A stretch of 13,186 nt of DNA from CAYWTX01 sp964461295 (GCA_964461295.1 CAYWTX010000132.1:1-13186), one strand, 5' to 3'; shown: positions 1-5,682, counted from the first letter of the stretch. Numbers and translations are program-made. Notes: a model not told the origin generated them from the letters alone.

Positions 1-542
1 CCGTGGTAGCCGTAGCGGCGAATGCCGTGCTTGTCCGCCCAGTCCAGCGGAGCCGCGTACAGCTGCCGCCGCCGCGGCATGGTGCGGTGGAAGCCCTGCT
101 CGAACGCGGCCACCAGCGGCACGCCGCCGCCCAGCGTCGAGCGGAACATTCGCATGGCCGCGATGTACGGCGGATTGTGCACCGGCGCCACCGGCGTGAA
201 GTATTCCATCCTCGCCAGCAGCGCGTCGTCCACGAAGACCACCGGCTCGACGTCGCCAGCGCAGACGGCCTTGAACGCCACGGCCCCGAGAGACCGCGGG
301 CTCGTCAGCACGCCGCCGGCGGCCAGTGCGTCCAGCACCAGCGCGATCGCGGCGCCGTGGTCGGCGAAGTCGCGCGCGAGCGTCTGCTGCTCGCCGCCCG
401 CCGGCCGCCACTTCAGCACGCCGCCGCGGTGGCCGATGCGGTCGGCCCCGCCGGAGGCCAGCTCGCGCTCCGCCTGAGCGTCGATGTCGAACAGGCGGAA
501 CTTGAAGCTGGTCGAACCGATATTGCTGACGAGGACCTTCAT
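1..542 (-). CDS. ackA: Acetate kinase family protein, BMC-associated (C-terminus cut by window edge)
   Basis: Probable acetate/propionate kinase, which would transfer phosphate from acyl-phosphate made by PduL to ADP. Only the first 180 residues are in the window, about 45% of a usual acetate kinase (near 400 aa). Seen: the N-terminal phosphate-binding start MKVLVSNIGSTSFKFRLFD (conserved N7, S10, S12, K14), the VAPVHNPP motif at 119-125, FEQGFHRTMP at 147-156 and IRRYGYHG at 174-181. These fit the ASKHA acetokinase fold. Odd points: the family HRVVHGGE motif is replaced by FKAVCAGD (90-97), putting Lys91 where Arg is expected, and the FDTAFH motif reads FEQGFH, putting Glu148 where Asp is expected. 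The start is the ATG at 540-542; no strong Shine-Dalgarno precedes it. It follows the second BMC-H gene by 57 bp, so it sits in the shell operon. Family assignment is firm; enzymatic activity is less certain because of the substitutions. Confidence 0.9.
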   Translation of the reverse strand, partial: MKVLVSNIGSTSFKFRLFDIDAQAERELASGGADRIGHRGGVLKWRPAGGEQQTLARDFADHGAAIALVLDALAAGGVLTSPRSLGAVAFKAVCAGDVEPVVFVDDALLARMEYFTPVAPVHNPPYIAAMRMFRSTLGGGVPLVAAFEQGFHRTMPRRRQLYAAPLDWADKHGIRRYGYH

Positions 543-582
543 GGCTCGCTTCGCTCGCGATAGCCGGAAGCACGCTCGGCCT

Positions 583-599
583 TAACCGGCTACCGGTTA
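583..599 (-). promoter_or_regulatory. Short hairpin directly after the downstream shell gene
   Basis: Perfect 7-bp inverted repeat TAACCGG / CCGGTTA with a 3-nt loop. It begins immediately after the TAG stop of the BMC-H gene, so the message reads TAG TAA at the end of that gene (a tandem stop) and then folds. There is no following T-run, so it is not a standard intrinsic terminator. It could stabilise the 3' end of an abundant shell message or dampen transcription into the acetate kinase gene. The repeat is seen directly; the role is inference. Confidence 0.5.
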
Positions 600-863
600 C
601 TAGACGAACACGCCTTCCAGCGCGGCGTTGGGCGCAGGGATCACGTGCGAGAACAGCAACTCGCCCACCTTGCCCGCCGCCGCGGCGCCGGCCTCGACGG
701 CCGCTCGAACCGAACCCACGTCGCCCATCACCAGCGTGGTGACGTAGCCGCCGCCGATCTCGATGCGCTTGATCAGCTCGACGTTGGCGGCCTTGCACAT
801 GGCGTCGGAGGCTTCCACCAGCCCCACGAAGCCCTTGGTCTCGATCATTCCCAATGCTCGCAT
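600..863 (-). CDS. BMC-H shell hexamer protein with GGG pore (87 aa)
   Basis: Single-domain bacterial microcompartment shell protein of the PduA/CcmK (Pfam BMC) family. Six copies form a hexagonal tile whose central pore admits metabolites. Seen: the start MRALGMIETKGFVGLVEASD, the C-K-A-A-N-V-E-L strand, the pore loop EIGGGYVT at 35-42, and the core MGDVGSVRAAVEAGAAAA followed by FSHVIPAP near the end. At 87 aa it is a normal length for the family. I chose the ATG at 861-863 rather than an upstream in-frame ATG because the sequence CAGGAG lies 7 nt before it and the family starts there. The pore reads GGG (37-39), where PduA and the paralogue next door read GSG. It lies 66 bp after the other BMC-H gene and 57 bp before the acetate kinase gene, in the same direction. 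Confidence 0.96.
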   Translation of the reverse strand: MRALGMIETKGFVGLVEASDAMCKAANVELIKRIEIGGGYVTTLVMGDVGSVRAAVEAGAAAAGKVGELLFSHVIPAPNAALEGVFV

Positions 864-929
864 GGCAGTTCTCCTGGTGCGCGGACCGCCGGCCCGCGCC
901 AAAGTATCCCGTGTCGTTCCCGCGGGCGG

Positions 930-1229
930 CTACTTGCCGCCCTTCTTCGCGGCCGGCGCCTTCGGCAGCGCCTGCTCCAGTTCGTCGTGGGGGCGAGGAA
1001 TCACGTGTACGCTGATGACCTCTCCCAGCCGTGCCGCCGCGGCGGCCCCGGCATCGGTGGCGGCCTTCACCGCGGCCACGTCGCCGCGGATGAAACTCGT
1101 CACCATGCCCGATCCGACCTTGTCCCATCCGACCAGTTCGACCGTGGCGGCTTTGCACATCGCGTCGCTCGCCTCGATCAGCGGGACCAAGCCCCGCGTC
1201 TCGATCATGCCCAATGCCTGTAGTGCCAT
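930..1229 (-). CDS. BMC-H shell hexamer protein, PduA-like, with GSG pore (99 aa)
   Basis: Second single-domain BMC shell protein, closer to PduA than its neighbour. Seen: MALQALGMIETRGLVPLIEA at the N-terminus, the pore loop DKVGSGMVT (GSG at 39-41), RGDVAAVKAATDAGAAAA, and the strongly PduA-like VHVIPRPHDELEQALP. A lysine- and alanine-rich tail (KAPAAKKGGK) extends past the fold and is expected at the hexamer edge or face. An AAGGAG ribosome binding site precedes the ATG by about 6 nt. The gene follows the four-helix-bundle gene by 27 bp. Having two different hexamers suggests a mixed shell in which this one forms the small polar pore typical of PduA. Confidence 0.97.
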   Translation of the reverse strand: MALQALGMIETRGLVPLIEASDAMCKAATVELVGWDKVGSGMVTSFIRGDVAAVKAATDAGAAAAARLGEVISVHVIPRPHDELEQALPKAPAAKKGGK

Positions 1230-1256
1230 AGCAATCTCCTTGGTTTGTGTATGTTC

Positions 1257-1775
1257 TCAAGAAACAGCCGAGGACGACGACGAGGACGAGGACGACGACG
1301 AAGTCGTGCCCTCCGCGTCGGCTTCTCCGGCATTCCGTTGGTCTTCTCGGCCCCGGCCAGCCTTCGACTGCTGCCTTCCGTCGAAACGATCAATCAGCTT
1401 CGACGGCATTGCCACGATCCGCAGCAGCAGGTCTTTACCGTGCTGGACTCGCGGCATCGCGGAGCATCGCCTTGCGACCAGCGCATCCAGACACGCGGCG
1501 CATTCGGTGCCCGAACCGCGCGAGTCATCGAAGAACTTCGCCCGTATGGCCCGCTGGCGTTTGCCGTTGCCCTCGGCGATGTTCAGCAAAATGGACAGGC
1601 TCGCGCGGTCCATGTGGTCGCTTATCTCCCGCGCGCGCCGGTTGCCCTGCAATTCATCAATCAGGTCCGCGACCCAGGCGACAAACTGGAGCGACAACTG
1701 GTAGACATCCAGTTTCTCGTGGTCGAACCGCGCCATCGTTTCGGGCGCGACGTCCTGTTGATACGCTGCCGTCAT
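1257..1775 (-). CDS. Four-helix-bundle protein (S23 / 23S rRNA intervening-sequence family) with poly-Ser tail
   Basis: Resembles the four-helix-bundle family first described from 23S rRNA intervening sequences (Pfam 23S_rRNA_IVP, TIGR02436). Seen: the family start EKLDVYQLSLQFVAWV near residues 20-35, then EISDHMDRASLSILLNIAEG at 50-69, GKRQRAIRAKFF, and the GSGTECAACLDAL helix at 88-99. After about residue 135 the protein is low-complexity and ends in a run of about eleven serines, encoded by a TCG/TCC repeat that runs to the stop. Biochemical function is unknown; family members form small oligomers and the related Avd protein acts in diversity-generating retroelements, but no retroelement is visible here. 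It sits between pduL (112-bp gap) and the GSG shell gene (27-bp gap) in the same direction. The start is the ATG at 1773-1775, preceded by AGAGGA. Purine-rich repeats on both sides suggest it arrived or moved separately from the BMC genes. Confidence 0.82.
   Translation of the reverse strand: MTAAYQQDVAPETMARFDHEKLDVYQLSLQFVAWVADLIDELQGNRRAREISDHMDRASLSILLNIAEGNGKRQRAIRAKFFDDSRGSGTECAACLDALVARRCSAMPRVQHGKDLLLRIVAMPSKLIDRFDGRQQSKAGRGREDQRNAGEADAEGTTSSSSSSSSSSSAVS
1263..1307. repeat. Low-complexity GAC/GAG tract at the 3' end of the four-helix-bundle gene
   Basis: The plus strand is a run of GAC and GAG triplets (GTC/CTC on the coding strand). In the minus-strand gene frame it is read as the poly-serine tail. 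A matching tract lies just before the gene's start (1776-1887), so this one gene is bracketed by the same type of simple sequence. Confidence 0.75.
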
Positions 1776-1887
1776 CTTGTCCTCTTCGTCCTCGGCCGTT
1801 TCTTCTCTCGGTCCCGGTCGTTTCCCCTCTTCTTCCCGGTCCCGGTCGTCCTCGTCCTCGGCCTCGGCCTCGGTCGTTTCCCTCCCC
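1776..1887. repeat. Low-complexity purine/pyrimidine-asymmetric spacer
   Basis: The whole 112-bp gap between pduL and the four-helix-bundle gene is pyrimidine-rich on the plus strand. It is built from short units such as CTCGTC, GGCCTC and two copies of CGGTCCCGGTCGT, with GGTCGTTTCCC also recurring. I see no promoter or terminator in it. Its end next to the downstream gene supplies the purine-rich ribosome binding site. The composition resembles the tract at 1263-1307. Confidence 0.75.
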
Positions 1888-2580
1888 TTACGCCGTCAGT
1901 TCCACACTCCCCGCATTCACCAGATTGCACGCGTTCCCTTCGTCCGTGTCCACGTGCACTTCCAGCAGCACGTTGGGGCTCACCCGGCACAACACGCGCT
2001 CGAACGTCGTCGCGCAATCGCCCTCCACCCTCAGCCGCACGTACTGCCCGTCCTTGAAGCCGTACACTTCCCCGTCGGCCGGGCTCATGTGCACGTGCCG
2101 CTCGGCCCGGATCACGCCTTCGGTGAGCTGCACGATGCCCTTGGGACCCATCACGACGCAGCCGGGCGTGCCCTGGGTCTGGCCCGAGGGACGCACCGGG
2201 GCGTTCACGCCCAGCGCGATGGCATCGGTGTTCGCCAATTCCACCTGCGTGCTCTTACGCACCGGCCCCAGAATCCGCACGTTGTCGATCACCCGCCGAC
2301 GCGGGCCGATGAGCGTCACGGTCTGCTCGGCCGCGAACTCGCCCGGCTGGTACAGCCAGCGGTACACGGTGAGCTGCGAGCCGGGGCCGAACAGCGTCTC
2401 CAGGTCCTGCTGCGAGATGTGCAGGTGCCGGGCCGAAATGTTCACCACCAGGTTGGGCGTGTAGACGTACTGGTTGTCCGCCGGCCAGGCCGGCAGACCC
2501 GCCGCCAGGCGTTCCCGCACCACTTGGCGGACCACTCGCTCCAACTGCTCCCGCGGCATGGGGATTGTCAAGGCGCTCAT
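1888..2580 (-). CDS. pduL: PduL-type phosphate acyltransferase, BMC core enzyme (230 aa)
   Basis: Zinc-dependent phosphotransacylase: acyl-CoA plus phosphate gives acyl-phosphate and CoA, recycling CoA inside the compartment. Seen: two PduL half-domains carrying RHLHIS (51-56) and RHVHMS (161-166), and HVDTDEGN (209-216) near the C-terminus. The histidines of these motifs are the known zinc ligands. The first roughly 25 residues (PREQLERVVRQVVRERLAAG) look like an amphipathic helix followed by a Pro/Ala linker, typical of an encapsulation peptide that brings cargo to the shell. I chose the ATG at 2578-2580 because GGAGG lies 7 nt upstream; longer in-frame extensions would read through the repeat region. 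It is the second gene after the promoter. Its product feeds acetate kinase further down the operon. Confidence 0.95.
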   Translation of the reverse strand: MSALTIPMPREQLERVVRQVVRERLAAGLPAWPADNQYVYTPNLVVNISARHLHISQQDLETLFGPGSQLTVYRWLYQPGEFAAEQTVTLIGPRRRVIDNVRILGPVRKSTQVELANTDAIALGVNAPVRPSGQTQGTPGCVVMGPKGIVQLTEGVIRAERHVHMSPADGEVYGFKDGQYVRLRVEGDCATTFERVLCRVSPNVLLEVHVDTDEGNACNLVNAGSVELTA

Positions 2581-2585
2581 GTCAG

Positions 2586-2702
2586 ACCTCCGGCCTGCAT
2601 CGGTGCCGGCTCGGCAGTACGCGGGCATTCTTGCCCGCCATCTCGCGGCCAAGAATGGCCGCGTTACTCAACCTCCGGCCGGCATCGGTGCCGGCTCGGC
2701 AG
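2586..2702. repeat. REP-like array: 32-bp direct repeat flanking two inverted hairpins
   Basis: Copies at 2586-2617 and 2671-2702 match at 31 of 32 positions; the single difference is T2596 versus G2681. Each copy contains a hairpin GCCGGCA-TCGG-TGCCGGC (intact at 2678-2695, one mismatch at 2593-2610). Between them are two perfect 7-bp hairpins with 4-nt loops: 2621-2638 (GCGGGCA/TGCCCGC) and 2645-2662 (GCGGCCA/TGGCCGC). These two are inverted relatives of each other with a compensating base-pair change. The right copy encodes the last residues of the DeoR regulator; the left copy holds the GGAGG ribosome binding site of pduL. Confidence 0.85.
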
Positions 2703-3483
2703 CGTAGGGGGCATAGACGACCTTCACCGACTCGCCGAGACGAGCGAGCAGTTCGCGCGTCCGCTCGTCGGCGCCTTCGTCGGTAACGATAGCGTCCACG
2801 TCCTGGGTTCCGCAAATCCTCTTGAGGTCGGAGTGTCCGAACTTCGTGTGATCCACGGCCAGGATCACCTCGTCGGCGGAGTCCATCATCCGCTGCTCGA
2901 CCTCGACCATGTCCTGGTTGACGTTGAAGACGCCCTTGTCGGTGATGCCCGAGCAGCTCATCACCAGGCTGTTGGCGCCCAGTTCGCGAAGCTGCTCGAC
3001 AGCCGCCGTGCCCACGGCCACGCGCGTGCCGGAGGATATCCGCCCGCCGATGAGGGTGATCTCGGTCTCGGCACGCTGGGCGAGCAGCCAGGCGATCTGC
3101 ACGGAGTTGGTGACCACGAACCGCAGGGCCGGACCCATGATGCGGGCAACTTCGAAGCACGTCGTGCCGCCGTCGAGAATCACTGCCCGGTCCCCCGGCA
3201 ACATCTCCGCCACGGCGCGGGCGATGGCCATCTTCTCGCGGATGTTGGCCGTCTCGCGCTCGGCGTAGGCGAGGCTGTGCTGATAGGACGCCGGCGCGAT
3301 GTGAACGGTCCCGCGCGTGCGGGTGATCCTGCCCTGCTCGGCCAACTCGTCAAGATCGCGACGCAACGTGCTCTCGGACACGCCGTACTTCCGGCAAAGC
3401 TCGACCATGGACAAGGCCAAGCCGTTGGCCAAGTCCTCCAGCATCATCCGCTGCCGACGGCCTATTTCGTCCTTCGTGGCCAT
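2668..3483 (-). CDS. DeoR/GlpR-family transcriptional regulator of the BMC operon (271 aa)
   Basis: Sugar-metabolism repressor. Seen: an N-terminal winged HTH of the DeoR type (about residues 8-60, with LCRKYGVSESTLRRDLDEL as the recognition region and GRITRTRGTVHI as the wing), then a DeoRC effector domain (about 78-235). The effector domain has LDGGTTC, VVTNS, LIGGRIS and a D-x-TKFG-like loop (AVDHTKFGHSDL), as in regulators that bind phosphorylated sugars. Length is normal. The final residues (AEPAPMPAGG) come from a repeat and extend past the family's usual end. It is the first gene of the operon, 87 bp before pduL, directly behind a promoter and palindrome, so autoregulation and control of the BMC genes are likely. 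The inducer is probably a phosphorylated sugar or aldolase substrate, but the sequence does not identify it. The start is the ATG at 3481-3483, with GGAG somewhat far upstream (11 nt). Confidence 0.95.
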   Translation of the reverse strand: MATKDEIGRRQRMMLEDLANGLALSMVELCRKYGVSESTLRRDLDELAEQGRITRTRGTVHIAPASYQHSLAYAERETANIREKMAIARAVAEMLPGDRAVILDGGTTCFEVARIMGPALRFVVTNSVQIAWLLAQRAETEITLIGGRISSGTRVAVGTAAVEQLRELGANSLVMSCSGITDKGVFNVNQDMVEVEQRMMDSADEVILAVDHTKFGHSDLKRICGTQDVDAIVTDEGADERTRELLARLGESVKVVYAPYAAEPAPMPAGG

Positions 3484-3515
3484 GCTCGGTCTGCTCCAAC
3501 TTGACTACATGTTCA

Positions 3516-3544
3516 TTAATAGCGGCAACTACGAAGGCTGTCAA
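3516..3544 (-). promoter_or_regulatory. Sigma-70-type promoter of the BMC operon
   Basis: On the minus strand there is a consensus -35 box TTGACA (3539-3544), a 17-bp spacer and a -10 box TATTAA (3516-3521), matching TATAAT at four of six positions. The predicted transcript start is near 3509, giving a leader of roughly 25 nt before the regulator ATG. The stretch is clearly more AT-rich than its surroundings. No other promoter this good is visible in the window. Confidence 0.75.
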
Positions 3545-3567
3545 TCATAATTTCGGAGAAATTATGA
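3545..3567. promoter_or_regulatory. Palindromic candidate operator abutting the -35 box
   Basis: Perfect inverted repeat with 10-bp arms (TCATAATTTC / GAAATTATGA) around a 3-bp centre. Its edge directly touches the -35 hexamer of the BMC promoter. The arms are AT-rich in a GC-rich region. The best candidate ligand is the DeoR-family protein encoded immediately downstream. The palindrome is seen directly; the binding partner is inference. Confidence 0.7.
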
Positions 3568-3793
3568 CAGAAGATGAGTACGAAATGGCGAGAAAGTGCA
3601 GGCACGTGGCGAGAAAACGACCCCTCTGGCGAAGCAGTAGCTCGACTCCTTCATCCACGGCATGTTGCAGCCGGTGCCACCGATGGAGTCGTGCCCCGCC
3701 TCCATCACGGTCTCAGCTCAACTTCTGCCCTTCCTGACGCCTCCCTCAGAAGTCGCCGGAAGGCGTCCTTCTTGACCAGGTTGCGCGATGTCA

Positions 3794-3910
3794 ACGGAGC
3801 CGTGCCGTGTCGGCACGGTTGCCCCCGGATCAGTGACCGGTTCCATCGCGTCGGCGGACGTAGGCGGTCCCTCATTCGCGCCCGACCGTGCCGGCACGGC
3901 ACGGCTCTGT
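3794..3910. repeat. Imperfect inverted-repeat element with internally palindromic arms (REPIN/MITE-like)
   Basis: A 23-bp core at 3797-3819 recurs inverted at 3885-3907 with one mismatch (shared part GAGCCGTGCCGTG-CGGCACGGT, variable base between). Weaker inverted similarity extends inward to about 3840 and 3865, giving arms of roughly 45 bp around a 25-bp centre. Each arm also folds on itself: CCGTGCCG/CGGCACGG in the left arm and the palindrome CCGTGCCGGCACGG in the right. No transposase is nearby, so it would be non-autonomous. Confidence 0.75.
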
Positions 3911-4022
3911 TACGCGATGGTTCGGGCCGGCACAACGTCCGGCGCACCGCAAAGACGCCTGCCGACGGGGTCGAGCGATGGACGCCGTGATCGGTCTGGC
4001 CGCTTCGATTCCCGCGTTGGTG

Positions 4023-4043
4023 TAACCGACGCGGCATCGGTTA
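4023..4043. repeat. Isolated hairpin downstream of the secreted-protein gene
   Basis: Inverted repeat TAACCGA (4023-4029) and TCGGTTA (4037-4043) around a 7-nt loop. It lacks a T-run on either strand and so is not a clear terminator. It lies 143 nt past the stop codon of the secreted-protein gene and could be a processed 3' end or a repeat remnant. Confidence 0.4.
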
Positions 4044-4185
4044 GAGGCGAAATCGCCCCGGGCGGCGCTGCCCCAGCGCCAGAGGCGGGGCACGGCCCGC
4101 AGGTCGGCTCCCCGCACCCGCTTCGTCCGAGGAATGGGCATGGCTGTGCCGGTCCAGCGGCTCCTCGCCCGCAAGTCCCGAACAG

Positions 4186-5604
4186 CTACCTGTGCATGCC
4201 GTCAGGTGCGGACGCGGCGTCGACGGGCCCCACCAGGACGGCAAAGAACCCGTCCTTCCCGACGGGCGCAGCCTGGAGCGCGTCCTTCACGTACAAGCCG
4301 GCCGTCGCCTCGCTGCCCGCGTAGACGACCATGACCTTGTCGTCCACGCGCCGCACGTCGAGGCAGTGGGCGAAGCCCGCCGTGCCCTGCATCCGCGTGC
4401 AGACCAGACGCCGCCTGAAGTCGGCGCTCATGCCCAGAAGGAACGGCCCGCCCGGCGGCTCGTCCTTCGCGCAGGGGTCGGGATCGATGGGCAGGTTGGG
4501 GTTGGCCCAGCCGGCGAGGAACGGCCGGCCGTCTTCGTCGGCGGCGAGGTCGCCCGACTTCATGCGGACGTTCCCGCCGCGGCCCTGGGGGCTGCGGCTG
4601 GTGAACTGCTGGGCGAAGTCGAGCGTTCCCGTGGCGGGGTCGTACCGCCCGAAGACGGTGCGGTGCGCGGCGCCGCCGGCGTACAGCAGGTGGTAGACGT
4701 CCCCGCCGATGACCTTCGCCTTGGCCATGATGTCGGTGGGGCTGTAGCGGAAAATGTGATTGCCGCCGGCTACCTCGAAGGCCGCGTAGAGCTTGCCGTC
4801 GCGTCCGATGGTGCAGCGGTAGCCGCGCGAATCGGCCATGTTGTTCTCCGGGCGGTTGATGAACCGCTCGGACTTGGCGTCGGTGTCCCAATCGTAGTCG
4901 GACCACTTCTGCTTACCGTCGTAGCCGAAGCCCTTGAGATAGGAGATCTGCACCGGCTCGACCCTCTTGCCTTCGAAGGCGCGGGCGTTGCGCATGCCCA
5001 GGGCGATCAGCGTGCGGCTGGCGGCGTCCACGCACACGTCGCTGAACCTGCGAGCGCTGTTGGCCGCCGCCAGCACCGCGCCGTCGGCGCCGAGGAGCAC
5101 CGCCTTGCCCTCCACCAGCGCCGCGACGTGGCCGTCGGCCCCGGCGGCCAGGCGGTCGCAGGCGCCCTCGGTGCGGCGGGTCCAGACCACCCTGTCGGCC
5201 TGCGGCGAGAGCTTGACCGCGCCGGCCGCGGCGGCGGCGAGGTAGATGGCGTCCTTGCGGTCCAGCGACAGGTCGGCCAGTGCGGGCGCCACGCGGTGCA
5301 GCGCCAGCACCCGCCGCCCGTCCTTGCTGATGCGCAGCACGGCGCCCAGATCCTCGCCCTTGCCGAACTTCCGCTCGATCTTCAGGGCCTTGCCGAAGTC
5401 GGGCGCCAGGTTGGCGGCAAGCACGATAGTGCCGTCAGCCTGGATGGCGCAGCCGACCACGGCGTCGCCGTCGCCCGTGCCGCCCAGGAACGACGCGGCG
5501 GCGAACCGGTAGGCGCTGCCCTGGGGCGCCGCCTTGGGCTTGGGCGCGGGCGCGGCCGACACGGCCAACGGCAGCGCCGCCCACAGCATCAGGAACATAC
5601 GCAT
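4186..5604 (-). CDS. Secreted protein of unknown function, probable beta-propeller (472 aa)
   Basis: I do not recognise a named family. Seen: a signal peptide (MRMFLMLWAALPLAVSAAPA, probable cleavage near residue 17) and a Pro/Ala/Lys-rich linker. After that come repeated short beta-rich segments of the type G-x-D-G-x-x-x-x-A, for example AIQADGTIVLAANL, RISKDGRRVLAL, GADGHVAALV, IGRDGKLYAAF and DEDGRPFLAGW. This spacing is typical of SBBP- or NHL-like propeller blades. It has an aromatic-rich middle (KWSDYDWDTD) and few cysteines. The start is the ATG at 5602-5604, supported by GGGAG 7 nt upstream and by the signal peptide; an upstream in-frame ATG is less likely. It lies 134 bp after the ligase-like gene with hairpins in between, so it may be expressed separately or by read-through from the transporter operon. 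A periplasmic or extracellular binding role is possible but not shown. Confidence 0.8.
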   Translation of the reverse strand: MRMFLMLWAALPLAVSAAPAPKPKAAPQGSAYRFAAASFLGGTGDGDAVVGCAIQADGTIVLAANLAPDFGKALKIERKFGKGEDLGAVLRISKDGRRVLALHRVAPALADLSLDRKDAIYLAAAAAGAVKLSPQADRVVWTRRTEGACDRLAAGADGHVAALVEGKAVLLGADGAVLAAANSARRFSDVCVDAASRTLIALGMRNARAFEGKRVEPVQISYLKGFGYDGKQKWSDYDWDTDAKSERFINRPENNMADSRGYRCTIGRDGKLYAAFEVAGGNHIFRYSPTDIMAKAKVIGGDVYHLLYAGGAAHRTVFGRYDPATGTLDFAQQFTSRSPQGRGGNVRMKSGDLAADEDGRPFLAGWANPNLPIDPDPCAKDEPPGGPFLLGMSADFRRRLVCTRMQGTAGFAHCLDVRRVDDKVMVVYAGSEATAGLYVKDALQAAPVGKDGFFAVLVGPVDAASAPDGMHR

Positions 5605-5682
5605 GGCAATCTCCCTTCCGGCAGAGGCGTCCTTTGGGTCTTCCGGCCGACTGAACGACGGCTTCAGCCATGGCATACAGAC

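Larger units (their letters stand above)
3568..4185. other. Intergenic region between the BMC operon and the secreted-protein gene
   Basis: About 620 bp with no gene I can support. It contains an inverted-repeat element (3794-3910), a hairpin TAACCGA/TCGGTTA with a 7-nt loop (3023 bases before neither gene start; at 4023-4043), and a hairpin GGCGCTG/CAGCGCC (4064-4080). The two hairpins lie 105-165 nt downstream of the stop of the secreted-protein gene on the minus strand. Short open frames exist on both strands, but they are low-complexity or arise from the repeats. One 47-codon frame (3562-3705, minus) has a natural-looking composition and may be a gene remnant. Confidence 0.6.

Noticed and set aside
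1..542. Assignment as butyrate kinase or a different ASKHA kinase
   Set aside because: The VHNPP, FHRTMP and RRYGYHG motifs and their spacing fit acetate/propionate kinase best, although two catalytic positions differ.
1257..1775. Part of a diversity-generating retroelement (Avd-like four-helix bundle)
   Set aside because: No reverse transcriptase, template repeat or variable repeat is visible, and the sequence fits the general S23-type family.
2586..2702. CRISPR-like spaced repeats
   Set aside because: There are only two copies of the 32-mer, the intervening sequence is itself palindromic, and part of the array is coding; no cas genes are present.
1777..3504. Long plus-strand open frame opposite deoR and pduL
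   Set aside because: It is the antisense shadow of two confidently identified genes; the composition is His/Arg/Gly-rich without motifs and there is no ribosome binding site that makes sense.
3705..4174. Short minus-strand frames of about 100 codons in the spacer
   Set aside because: Their translations are dominated by Arg/Pro/His and the repeated segment CRHG that comes from the inverted-repeat element; no ribosome binding sites or family motifs are visible.
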